Assembly: GCA_021234155.1 (NCBI GenBank)
Contig: JAJEKV010000041.1
Coordinates: 5,942,829-6,006,828, forward strand
Length of the DNA stretch: 64,000 bases
Direction: 5' to 3'
DNA from: Isoetes taiwanensis
Lineage: Eukaryota > Streptophyta > Lycopodiopsida > Isoetales > Isoetaceae
The notes below the pieces were generated by a model. It saw only the letters and a list, made by a program, of their open reading frames with translations. It did no database searches and was not told the origin of the DNA. Of this stretch, positions 55,030 through 64,000 are shown piece by piece; the stretch's first letter is position 1; each line of letters begins with the position of its first letter. A program made the translations under genes and the position numbers.

Positions 55030-55905
55030 TTGCAGGAGACAGGATTCATGCCCCTGCAGCATGCGGCCATCGATAGACACATTGTTTATTTCCAGAAGGT
55101 GGCCAACATACACTTTCGGCCCCCGTGACTTGGCTTACGCCGGGCGATGAGCCCGCAACCACTCGTGGCTTGTTGGAAGGACAAGAGAGCCCTGGGCGGG
55201 CGCTACCGAACGTAGATCTGTATCCAGTGCACACAGACGGCGGGATAGGCCGAGGGGGTACTTAGACTCTTGTTTCGGGAAGCTCTGGGACCACCATGCT
55301 CGAAATGTAAAGATGGCACACTACAAACATCACATAAATTCCACCTTGGTTCGAGGCCCACAATTTACCACCAAGGCTCTCGCTTGCCCATGAAGAAGCC
55401 CGGGACCATCGCAAGGCCCATTCGAATCAGGGCCCACCATCTTCGGGGCTTGAGACGGGCCTGGGTTGGAGAGCCACCAGATGTGCTTTGTCGCTGTTGT
55501 TCACCGGGGTTGTTGAGGATGAAAGCCATGCCTTCGTGAGCGGTCCGCCCTATAGTCGATTCGGCTCGCAAACATTCTCTTTGGTGCGACCTGGTTCGCC
55601 AGACGAAGCTACTCAAGACGCCGCCATTTCGATCCCTTGGCTCCTACCTCCGTGAGGTTTTGGATCTCAAGGACTCACCTCACCTCCCAAGCCCCACCGA
55701 GGTGCCGAGAATTCATGTGTATATGTATATTTGTACAGCTGCCAGCAGGCTTGTTGCTGCGACGGTTTTTCCCTCCCCTGGGGCAGCAACGGGATTGCTA
55801 CACCTGTAATTTGGGTCCCATAGGCCGATTGGCCTCCACGGACGATAAAAGAACCTTCCTTCCTTCCTTCCTTCCTTCCTTCCTTCCTTCCTTCCTCCAC
55901 TTGTT
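55030..55905 (+). mobile_element. LINE 3' end with (CTTC)n tail
   Basis: Coding relics match the LINE at 22.5 kb: AIDRHIVYFQKVANI here and TLDRHIVYFQKMVNM there, and both have a HKFH string. The 3' UTR has the family hairpin start (gttgctgcgacggtttttcc) and terminus ggacgataaaag, followed by nine to ten CTTC repeats (55856-55894). GC content is clearly higher than in other copies, and internal CGs are intact, suggesting a less decayed subfamily. Confidence 0.75.
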
Positions 55906-57240
55906 GATGTAGGATGGTACGCAGTTATTCAACATTAAACAATGAGATATGATGCATATGACCTAATGACTGCTTCAGCCATGTAAGTTTAGATTTTATA
56001 GATGCTATAAAGGATCCATGTTCCACAAATCATAAAGATAATTTACATTTGCCTAGATTCTTCCCATGTACCATACAATATATTCTTCTTATGAAAATCA
56101 AATCAAGGTCTTGGAACTAAGAGAAATGGAGAGAACTTTCATGACATTGTTCTTGCAGTGAAGACCTTTCCTTATTTTCCCAGAAATATCACTTCAAAAC
56201 ATCAATGTCTCCCATGGGATTCACCTATATATATTTTGGATATGGCATCTGCATTGCTAGGGTCAGACAAAACCCCCTTATCGTACTCAGAAAACTGGCT
56301 TGATATACCCTTATACTCCTTAAAATATGACTAGACAAGTGAAATAAATGGTAAATACCCCTTATTATAAGTACAATGGCGGCAGTGGCGGCTTGTTGAA
56401 TCCTTCATAACTTCTGCATCCGGACTCCGTTTTCAGCAATCTTTGGTTCGTTGGAAAGCTCTTTCAGTGATCCTTCTTCTTACACATATCTTTCTTTGGT
56501 TTTTGCTGTGTTTGGGGGCCGGATTTGATCCCCCTGTTGCGGCCTCCTGCCAGAAACCCCCAACATGGTGATGGCGGGAATTCTCGCGACCGAAGTTTGG
56601 GCCTCGAGAAGGCCGGGCTGTGGATTCGTGGTCGAGATGCTTTGAGAGGGAAGAAAGGAGGCAAGGACATATCCAAAACCCAAGGCCTTTGGCCGATCTT
56701 CAAGAGCCAATTCTTAGCCAGATGTATCCAAAGAGGGCAGCCGGGTGGATTCCCGTGAGTCGGCTTTTTGGGAATTGGATAGGATGGAGAATAGAGAGGT
56801 GGTGCCCAGCTCAATGCCAATTTTTGAGGCTGTAACTTTGCCATCCTTGGTTGGTGTGAATGGTGATGTGCTGCCGTAAGACCCCTTTCAGATATCCGCA
56901 GCCTTCCCGTGCAGGTGATGCCTCAACCGCCACGCCCAATTCCTCATGCATGGAAAGGTAATGACACCGCTGTCCGCCTTTCTAGGCCTAGGTTTTCTCG
57001 ATTGATTAGGCAAACGCTGTAAAGCAAAAAGTGCAGAGAAAAGTTCTAGGGTGACAGAGGCACCGCTTATCTTAGAGCGTAATAACAAGAAGGATTTGCA
57101 AAGAAGTTTTTAAATCATTACCTTCGTTGTAGAAATCAATCACCGTAAGCATGTGCAAGATACGAGAGAATTTTGTTGCATCTTCAAAGGTTAGGCCATT
57201 TCACGTGGGCCTTTTTAGATATGCAGAGGCTTGGGCACGG
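55906..57240. other. Spacer, probably old repeat; nothing assignable
   Basis: ataacttctgcatccggact-ccgttt...ttggaaagctc at 56408-56463 resembles the sensitive region of plant LTRs, but I found no partner copy, TATA or primer site. Open frames on both strands lack domains. Confidence 0.35.
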
Positions 57241-58876
57241 GCTACTGGCTCGCTTTAAGAGGTCGGGTTGCCTCCATATGTGACCCCTCAAGTCTCGGAT
57301 AATAATTTTTTCTTATTATGGTTGATTTCGGAGACCACTGCGGAGCAGCTTGGTCTCGCATGGAGTGGCACATATGGGAGGGGCTTATGTTTTGTTCCAA
57401 AGATTATGCTCCGTGTTTCTCTTCTTCCGCTAGGGCCCGCCGCAGCTTAGAGTGCCATGCGGGCTTCAACCGGATCCGGCCTCGTGAGATGATGGTGTCC
57501 GAGTTTCTAGTGGCCATGGCCAAAGGCCCGGGAAGTCACATAGCACACTCAATTGTGGGTGCACCACGATATGTGTAGGTATTCTGGATGATGAGGTGTT
57601 ACCGTGAGTCTTGTGGTTAAAAGTGGTGATTATTATTCTTACTTCCGCTTGGACTTGCTCAATGGGGAGAGCTTTTGGCAATGTTTCCCTCGCTAAGCAA
57701 GCCACCAAAGATAAACCCTCATTCAAAGACCCAAGGCAGAGCAAATAGTGACGGCCGCCTTCACCCTCTGCGCTTGTTCCCCGGGTGTTGAAGGTCGCGG
57801 GAGCGTGGGCACCCAGAGACACAACCCGAACCCTCCCTCGCATGGTGGATCCCGAGGTATATAGGAGACTTGCAATGCATTGAAGAGTTGCAGCAGTAAA
57901 AAGGAAGGGTGGCAACAAGTTGTTTCTAGGAGGTGAGCTCTGATGAGAGCTCCTCAAGAGGGTCACTTAGCCCATCCGCAGCCCACCTGCATGTGTCCCT
58001 CCTCAAGTGGATCGAATGGTGATTGATCGTGCATTCCGAACTTTTCTTCCCTGGGCTGATCATGTTGAGGCATGTGAGGCTTTGCAAGGGATCCCGACCC
58101 TTGGTGCACAAACCACCCACATGGATAAGAAAATTTATCTTGGAATGTGAGAGGCATCAAATCCTCTCATGTAATAAGCGAAAGCACGCCTCGCCATGGC
58201 TGCGGAAGAATCTTAATCCAGATATCTTGTGTTTGCGGGGAGCATAAATGTGCCGACATAATATATTAACAACCTAATGAATATCTTGGGTAATCGCGAT
58301 GTGGTCTGCGCAATTGCTACAACGGGTGAGGCCGTGGAAGGTACTTTGATTTGTTGGAAAATGGGTGTACATGTAACCTTTTCAGCCACAGATAGCCTGT
58401 GTACAATTAGGCGTTGATTAAATGGAAGGAGGGCCAGTTTGAGTGGGGCTTACTAAATGTGTATGCACCAATTGGGGCCACTCAGAGAGGTTGCTTATGG
58501 GCACAACTGTGAAATAAGCTCCAATCCTTTGGAATGGATTATACATGGTTTGTCCTGGGTGACTTTAACATGGTGGAGCTCCCAGAGGACAGGCATGGTA
58601 TTGGTTCAGATATTGTGCAGGGTTTTGAGCGTGACCAATAGCTTAGGCTTGTGCAGGAGTGGGGTTTGACAGAGCTTCTCGGGGATCGGAATTTTACTTG
58701 GTGCAATAATTGGCTGGGGCACGGTAGGGCATACTCTAGGCTGGATAGAGTTTATGGCACTCCAGCAGTCTTGGATTATGCTCCAGCCTTCACTAGGGTG
58801 AATGTTCTGGCCACCTCTGTCTCTGATCACATGCCCCAGATCATTCAGCGGCTTCATGACCACCCACAGCGGCCTC
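57241..58876 (+). mobile_element. LINE 5' part: possible ORF1 region and AP-type endonuclease
   Basis: From 58136 the translation shows a LINE endonuclease: LSWNVRGI, then LNPDILCLRG (other frame), WALLNVYAPIGA, FVLGDFNMVELPEDRHG and EWGLTELLGDRNFTWCNNWL, followed by SRLDRVYGTP and VSDHMPQI. GDFN, SRLDR and SDH are catalytic or structural motifs of APE-type endonucleases. Several frameshifts are needed. The region 57241-58135 may be ORF1 but I recognise no domain. The LINE is cut at 58876 by insertion of the minus-strand chromovirus; its RT part is not visible beyond. Confidence 0.75.
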
Positions 58877-60482
58877 TGTGACGCTCCCAGAACATATACG
58901 ACACTCAGACGTATACATATGGGGACTTTCCCCTCCCATGGCAACTGACTCGCCAGGAGTAGGGCCCTCCGTCAAACTCGGGCCATCTATAGAAAGATGC
59001 TCGAGTGAAGGACACAGAGGGGTCATTCGGCCCACGCCTTCAATGGGGCTCCTATGTCGCGGAAGCGTGAATACAAGGTTAGCACACATCATAATCATAT
59101 CATAAAATACCACCACGAGGGGTGGCACATCCATCCACATGACAACATCAACAAAGAATATGCATTTAATACTAGGGAAAACGCCCCAAACCCATGGTTC
59201 TACCCCGGCTCGGACTCCAGTGAGGATCGACTGACGGCTAGATCTCAAGAGATCAGCAGACCGAATCTTGGCATGGCGTTGGCTGGCATAGAACATTGGC
59301 TAGGGTTGTCCACTCCATCCGCCCCTCCTGTGCACACTTTGCAAATGAGTCGAATCATGCTATGGCGTCACTATAGCGTTAGGAGATTAGACTCAAGGTA
59401 TCACCCTTCGAGCCTACCTGTGGTTCATGACATTGACGCCTGGGCCCGATGAGGAGTGTCGGGGAAGTGTCCCTTCCGGGATCACGGTGGTTCCATGGAT
59501 GAGCTAGAGAATACGTGCCGCTTCAGCACCCCCCCGCATCCATGCCAACTTACTCACCCTAAATCTACTCAAAGCATGGGGTGCCCCATAATGGTCACAC
59601 CTCCGGACCTGTGGAGTGTCGGGACCCATACCCCGCCCCTCTACGCGGACAGGCCATCGCCTAGCCCATTGTAGGAGTCCCGTGAGCCTTGTATGTTGGT
59701 GCAAGTCCCCACCCCACTTCACCACTGCTCGTGCAAGACCACCCCCACTTCACCACTGCGTCCCTTCTCTGGTGCTAAGCCATTCCATAGCATCCACGAC
59801 TCGGTGGTCTCTTGTGCACAGGCCGCATCAATTGGGAATTAAAGGAGCTACTAGGAGCATACTAAAGCATATGGCACAGAGGTCTCTACCCCCCTCTAAT
59901 CCCTGCTTTATGGAAGTTTAACAGAGCTACTTTCATAACACATCCATCCATCCATAATAAACATAATCCATAATCGAAATGTAAATCCTAAATACCAAAG
60001 AAGGGTTAATCCTAAGTAAGAACAACCAAAGAAGACTCAAAGAACTTAACTGAAACTTTATCCTTAAAGATATCAACTAGATTATCTACTAACCCGAGTT
60101 CCAACTTGATCCATTGTCATGAGGCGCCTCCATCTCTCAGAATCTGGGTGTTCAGCAATCCCGGGGGTGCTCCTTCTCCTGGGTCGATTTAGGGTCAAGT
60201 GGAATAGTGATCCACCTTGATGGCCCAAATTAGCATTCCCCATGCTGGCCAATCGAGTTTGGCCAGGTGGCGCCTTCCCAAATCATTAATTAACTTAATT
60301 AACCCACTTAGATATTAATTCCTTAATTATAGGTTATTATCCTTAATAATTAAATTAGCATAGCTAATTTAATCCCTTTTAGGTCAACCCCCTAGGTTAC
60401 AATACCCCATGGTGGCGTACCTTTACTGGGAGACGTGTCAGTATATTTATGCGTATACCGTATAAATACTTGGAACGTCACA
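58877..60482 (-). repeat. 3' LTR of the minus-strand chromovirus
   Basis: On the minus strand it begins TGTGACGTTCC at 60482 and ends GGGAGCGTCACA at 58877. The word ggagtggacaaccctagcca at 59315-59296 and the adjacent caaagtgtgcacagg are shared with the LTRs of the 13.4 kb element at 30.3 and 42.05 kb. Confidence 0.88.
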
Positions 60483-60495
60483 TTCTCCCCTCCTT
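60483..60495 (-). other. Polypurine tract of the minus-strand chromovirus
   Basis: aaggaggggagaa on the minus strand directly precedes the LTR start. Confidence 0.8.
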
Positions 60496-60966
60496 AGAAA
60501 TAATGCCGTCCTCAGCACTGGGGTTAGATACAAATATAGGAAATTACATTATGAAGGAAGGTAATTCCTTATTTTCGAAGGTAATACATTAAAAACGTTA
60601 AAGTTTGAAACAGTTTAAGCATCGAGGTGCATTTGACATGATTATCACAAGAAAAGAGTTCAAGGACCAAAGTCCAATATCAACATCAGAGTAACAAAAG
60701 GACAAGACTTGTAGACAAAATAAAACTGGAGAAGTCGGGCCATCAGCAACCCTCTATACATGGCCAGGTCACGTACTGCTCACTGTCCTGCACATGTCAG
60801 TACATTAGTTTATATAGATAAAATAATTAGGTTGTGGTTGAAGGGACCACCCCCATAAAAGAAATTCTATCTACAGGGGAACCTATCATGCTTATGGTTC
60901 GCAATTCATTGCGGCGTAAGGAGTGGTCAAGTTCCTATTATAGCCGAGATGAACGCGGGCTATCAA

Positions 60967-61833
60967 CTACATGCTTTCCAAGCAATTCGCGGTCATGTCC
61001 ACATTGACAGTACACCACGTCCTAGGGAACACGAAGGTGATCCCATCATCGGTAACTATTATCAAGTACGATGCATCAACCCCTCTACTGCATGATTCTC
61101 GGCGAATCAAGCCTTCAAGCTTACCGCCGGGAGAGGGGTTGATAGCATCGTTGATGGTGCGGCCCTGAGATTCGCGCATGAAGTCCAGATAGTGCTTCTC
61201 AAGGTCCATCTTCATCACCCACGTAACATCCTCTGCTGGCAAGTGTTTCCACTTAACCAAGTATTGTAGCATTTGACTCCTTCTGGTCTGCTTATAGGCC
61301 CGATCAAGAAGAGCTTCAGGCACTATATCTAGATGCTCTTCCGTCATTTCAAGAAGGGTGGGTGTATCCAAGATCTCCTCTGGATCTGGGGTGTGTTGTT
61401 TCAGAAGACTCACGTGAAAGACCTTGTGGATCTTCAAGCGGGGTGGCAAATCCAAGCGATATGCCTGTTCTCCAACACGTTCAGTGATGTTGAACGCCCC
61501 AACCCATCTGGGTGCCAGCTTCTTGCAGTTACCAATCTTAAGCTTGGCTTGTTTTACCTTAATCTTAAGCCAAACTGACTCGCCCACCTGGAAGTCTCGT
61601 GGGGTTCTGTGCTTATCCGCCACACTCTTCTGGCGACTACGTGCAGCCAATAAGTAACCACGAACTTCTTCAACCAAAGCTTGCAATTCCAAGAGGAGTT
61701 GTTGAGAAACCTCCACTTTAGAAAAGGGATTATGCCATGTGTCTGGAGTAAGGCATTGATAACCATAATTTATCATAAAGGGAGACATTCTGGAAGACTC
61801 CTGTTTCATGCTGTTATAGGCAAATTCGACCAA
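60967..61833 (-). CDS. pol: Chromovirus integrase C-terminus, chromodomain and tail
   Basis: This 288-residue open frame starts within the integrase (VEFAYNSMKQESSRMSPFMI). It continues through the GPY/F module (KLAPRWVGAFNITERVGEQA and IHKVFHVSLLKQH), then the chromodomain (SQMLQYLVKWKHLPAEDVTW then VMKMDLEKHYLDFMRE, residues about 185-220), then a tail ending YLIIVTDDG-ITFVFPRTWC-TVNVDMTANCLES. The chromodomain directs integration toward marked chromatin in chromoviruses. The tail is shared with the plus-strand element. The upstream frame is cut by a TGA at 61849-61851. Confidence 0.9.
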   Translation of the reverse strand: MVEFAYNSMKQESSRMSPFMINYGYQCLTPDTWHNPFSKVEVSQQLLLELQALVEEVRGYLLAARSRQKSVADKHRTPRDFQVGESVWLKIKVKQAKLKIGNCKKLAPRWVGAFNITERVGEQAYRLDLPPRLKIHKVFHVSLLKQHTPDPEEILDTPTLLEMTEEHLDIVPEALLDRAYKQTRRSQMLQYLVKWKHLPAEDVTWVMKMDLEKHYLDFMRESQGRTINDAINPSPGGKLEGLIRRESCSRGVDASYLIIVTDDGITFVFPRTWCTVNVDMTANCLESM

Positions 61834-61848
61834 ATAAATATAGTCAGC

Positions 61849-62380
61849 TCATTGTGATTGTTTACTCCACACATAACTTCGTAGCATATCCTCTATAATA
61901 CGATTGGTACGCTCTGTCTGACCATCCATCTGCGGATGATATGCCGTACTCATAGCAAGCTTGGTTTGGATGGTTGCAAAGAAATCTTTCCAGAATGCAC
62001 TTACGAATTTGGGATCTCTGTCGGATACAATAACTCGTGGCATTCCATGCAATCTGAAGATCTCCTTCGCGAATAGCAAAGCGGTATCGAAGGCTGTGTC
62101 TGTGGTACGACATGGCAAGAAATGAGCCATTTTCGATAATTTGTCGACCACTACCATTAATGCATCATATCCATGGAGAGTTCGTGGAAGGCCTACAATG
62201 AAATCCATGGTTATCTCTTCCCATTTAGCATTGGGAACATCCAGAGGTTGCAACTCTCCTGGAATCCTTAGCTGCTCAGCTTTGGTTCCTGACACTGCTT
62301 AATATACCTTGCATAGAAGGCCAAAAATAACTGGAGCGGATCTTAAAGTAGGTCTTTATGAAACCTGCATGTCCAGCTAT
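61849..62380 (-). pseudogene. pol: Chromovirus integrase zinc finger and catalytic core
   Basis: The zinc-finger end (HDTHNSPIAGHAGFIKTYFK, then SSYFWP) is in the frame above. After a frameshift near 62290 comes the core: NAKWEEITMDFIVGLPRTLH, then HGMPRVIVSDRDPKFVSAFW and HPQMDGQTERTNRIIEDML. The D-D-E triad is present: D in MDF, D in SDRD, E in QTERTNRIIEDM region. Frame closes with TGA at 61849. Confidence 0.88.
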
Positions 62381-63184
62381 AGGGCTGTTGTGTGTATCAT
62401 GGAGAATAAGCTTACGCACTCCTGAAGTCTCAGGTACACACAACTTGTCTTTGTGATATAACAATTTGCCCTCTTTCTTATACGAACGGAAAGCTTCACG
62501 TTCTTTATCTGTGCGTGCCTCCTTAGCCAAGCTATCCCACACCTCACGGAACTCTGGATCCGTGGCTAAGGTCTGCTTTATCTGTTTTCCAAACTCACTG
62601 GTGAGTGTGGAAATCGCGTTACAATGGGTTCGGGTTACCAAGGGATGGCATGACAACGCATCCGCAACCACATTGTGTTTCCCAGGCTTATACATAATCT
62701 CAAAATCATACTCCTCGAGAAACTCTATCCATCTTCTCTGACGGAGGTTGAGATTGGGCTGGGTTGTTAGATAACGGAGACTCTGATGATCCGTATCGAG
62801 CTGGAATCTTCTACCAAGAAGGTAGTGTCTCCATATACGCAGAGCACGGACAACGGCTAACAACTCCTGGTCATGGGTAGGGTATCGCTGCTCAGTCTCG
62901 TTCATTTTCTTTGAATCATAGGCAATAACCCTCCCCTCCTATATTAGGACTCCACCGGTAGCAATCTTACTGGCATCCGTGGCTACTAGTTTATCCTTTT
63001 CGGGATCCGACAATGTGAGAACTGGTGCTGACGTTAAAGCATCTTTAAGCTTCTGAAAGCTTTCCTGGACCCTTGCTTTCCAATGCTCAATCCAATCCTT
63101 CACTTTTTCATGCTTTGTAAGATCAGTAAGCGGTGCTGCAATCTTTGCAAAATCCTTAACAAATTTTCGGTAATATCCTGCCAA
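62276..63184 (-). pseudogene. pol: Chromovirus RT connection and RNase H
   Basis: 63184-62939 encodes AGYYRKFVKDFAKIAAPLTD and LSDPEKDKLVATDASKIATG. An in-frame TAG (62939-62941) replaces a codon. Then comes RVIAYDSKKMNETEQRYPTH, DQELLAVVRALRIWRHYLLG, TDHQSLRYLTTQPNLNLRQR and KHNVVADALSCHP. These are the RNase H D-E-D-D positions in the usual gypsy order. Confidence 0.9.
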
Positions 63185-64000
63185 TCCTAAGAAACTTCGG
63201 ACCTCTGCCTGGAATGGGCCAATCCTTTACTGCCTCTATCTTTGCTGGATCGGTAGCAATTCCCTCTACTGAAATGATATGTCCCAAATAATCCACCTTC
63301 GGAGTGGCAAACTTGCACTTAGAGAACTTGGCAAAGAGCTGGTGGCATCTTAGCTTTTGTAGGGCCAACCGAAGATGTTTCTCATGCTCCTCTAGAGTCT
63401 TACTATAGTTGAGAATGTCGTCAAAGAAAATAACAACAAAATCATCCAAGTATTATCGGAAGACATCATTCATCAATCGCATGAAAGTTGCGGGGGCATT
63501 AGTTAATCCAAAAGGCATAACAGTAAACTCATAATGCCCATATCTAGTGCGAAAGGCAGATTTATGGATGTCTTCCTCTTTAATTCTTATCTGATGATAT
63601 CCGGAGCGTAGGTCAATCTTTGAGAAGTACCTGACCCCTTGCAACTGGTCCATAAGATCATCTGCTCTAGGCAAAGCATAGCGATTCTTGATGGTATGCT
63701 TATTGAGTTGCCGATAATCAATACACATCCTCAAGGAGCCATCCTTCTTTTTAACAAAGAGGATAGGAGCGCCAAAAGACGAAACACTAGGCCGAATGAA
63801 GCCTAGGTTTAATAGCTCCTGAAGTTGCTTCTTAAGCTCGCCAATCTGTGGGGACTCATACGGCACGGGCCTTCTTGGTAGGCTTAGTATCTGGTTCCAA
63901 AGCTATCTCACATTCCACCCCTCTGAATGGAGGAAGTTTCTGGATCTCGTCTGGAAAGAGATCATTAAATTCCCTAAGGAGATTAGCAATGCTTTCTGGC
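63156..64000 (-). pseudogene. pol: Chromovirus reverse transcriptase
   Basis: From the window edge inward: LREFNDLFPDEI, a frameshift at about 63870, then [60 protein letters not shown] and [18 protein letters not shown]. An in-frame TAA sits at 63450-63452, then YLDDFVVIFFDDILNYSKTL (catalytic FDD) and AKFSKCKFATPKVDYLGHII. A further frameshift lies near 63200. All RT blocks are present. Confidence 0.92.

Larger units (their letters stand above)
58877..64000 (-). mobile_element. Second Ty3/gypsy chromovirus, minus strand, partial in window
   Basis: In minus-strand order the window holds the reverse transcriptase (from beyond 64000), RNase H, integrase, chromodomain and tail, a polypurine tract (60495-60483) and the 3' LTR (60482-58877). 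The LTR start TGTGACGTTCC, the purine tract and the C-terminal tail match the 13.4 kb element, so the two belong to related families. The pol frame has only about six interruptions, fewer than the other copy. Confidence 0.92.

Noticed and set aside
55856-55894. (CTTC)n as an independent microsatellite of interest
   Set aside because: It is the simple-repeat tail of the LINE ending at GACGATAAAA, so it is explained by retrotransposition.
57466-57966. 166-residue open frame on the minus strand
   Set aside because: No domain, low-complexity composition, and antisense to the putative 5' part of a plus-strand LINE.

Overview
The window is nuclear DNA of a land plant, most likely a non-seed plant such as a fern or lycophyte. 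The evidence is a plant-type cytochrome c oxidase subunit 5c gene, a plant BCA2/RNF115-like RING-H2 ligase, plant-style introns, chromovirus-type Ty3/gypsy elements, plant L1-type LINEs, and a HUH-endonuclease transposon of the Replitron type, a class reported as abundant in non-seed plants. The species cannot be fixed from the sequence alone.

Real host genes are sparse. A RING-H2 E3 ligase (7129-8388, +) has an intact reading frame and a 5' UTR intron. COX5C (19176-19521, -) is a two-exon gene of 66 codons that is easily missed. A two-exon coiled-coil protein (47407-48634, +) has upstream 5' UTR exons. A chain of small phase-1 exons lies on the minus strand (about 3.77-5.74 kb) and encodes an unknown protein. 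Everything else is repeats or unassigned spacer.

Layout. 0-1.85 kb: 5' LTR and start of an LTR element on the minus strand. 6.1-6.5 kb: LINE 3' end. 9.4-10.1 kb: a local duplication holding a 216 bp hAT-type MITE. 10.7-12.85 kb: a short LTR-derived element of the same family, built like a retrotransposon RNA (R-U5-internal-U3-R), with minisatellites. 15.17-17.99 kb: a triplicated 85 bp repeat whose third copy is split by a 2.5 kb Mutator-like element with a perfect 9 bp target duplication. 22.5-23.9 kb: LINE reverse transcriptase. 24.2-26.4 kb: Replitron-like unit with a HUH Rep gene, split by a 374 bp hAT-type MITE, and an intact second ORF. 29.09-42.46 kb: a 13.4 kb chromovirus with two LTRs. 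50.9-55.9 kb: graveyard of L1, copia, gypsy and LINE fragments. 57-58.9 kb: LINE endonuclease, interrupted by a second chromovirus on the minus strand (58.88 kb to beyond the window end).

The most striking feature is in the 13.4 kb chromovirus. Between its primer-binding site and gag it carries extra transcription units. Each has a pair of nested hairpins, a TATA box and a related leader. The first unit encodes a protein whose N-terminus is, after the start methionines, identical to residues 1-9 of the histone H3 tail (ARTKQTARK). The same element ends pol with a chromodomain-like segment, so one element carries both an H3-tail mimic and a relative of the domain that reads H3 tails. The internal coding regions of this element are full of small indels, so either it is decayed or the assembly is poorly polished here.
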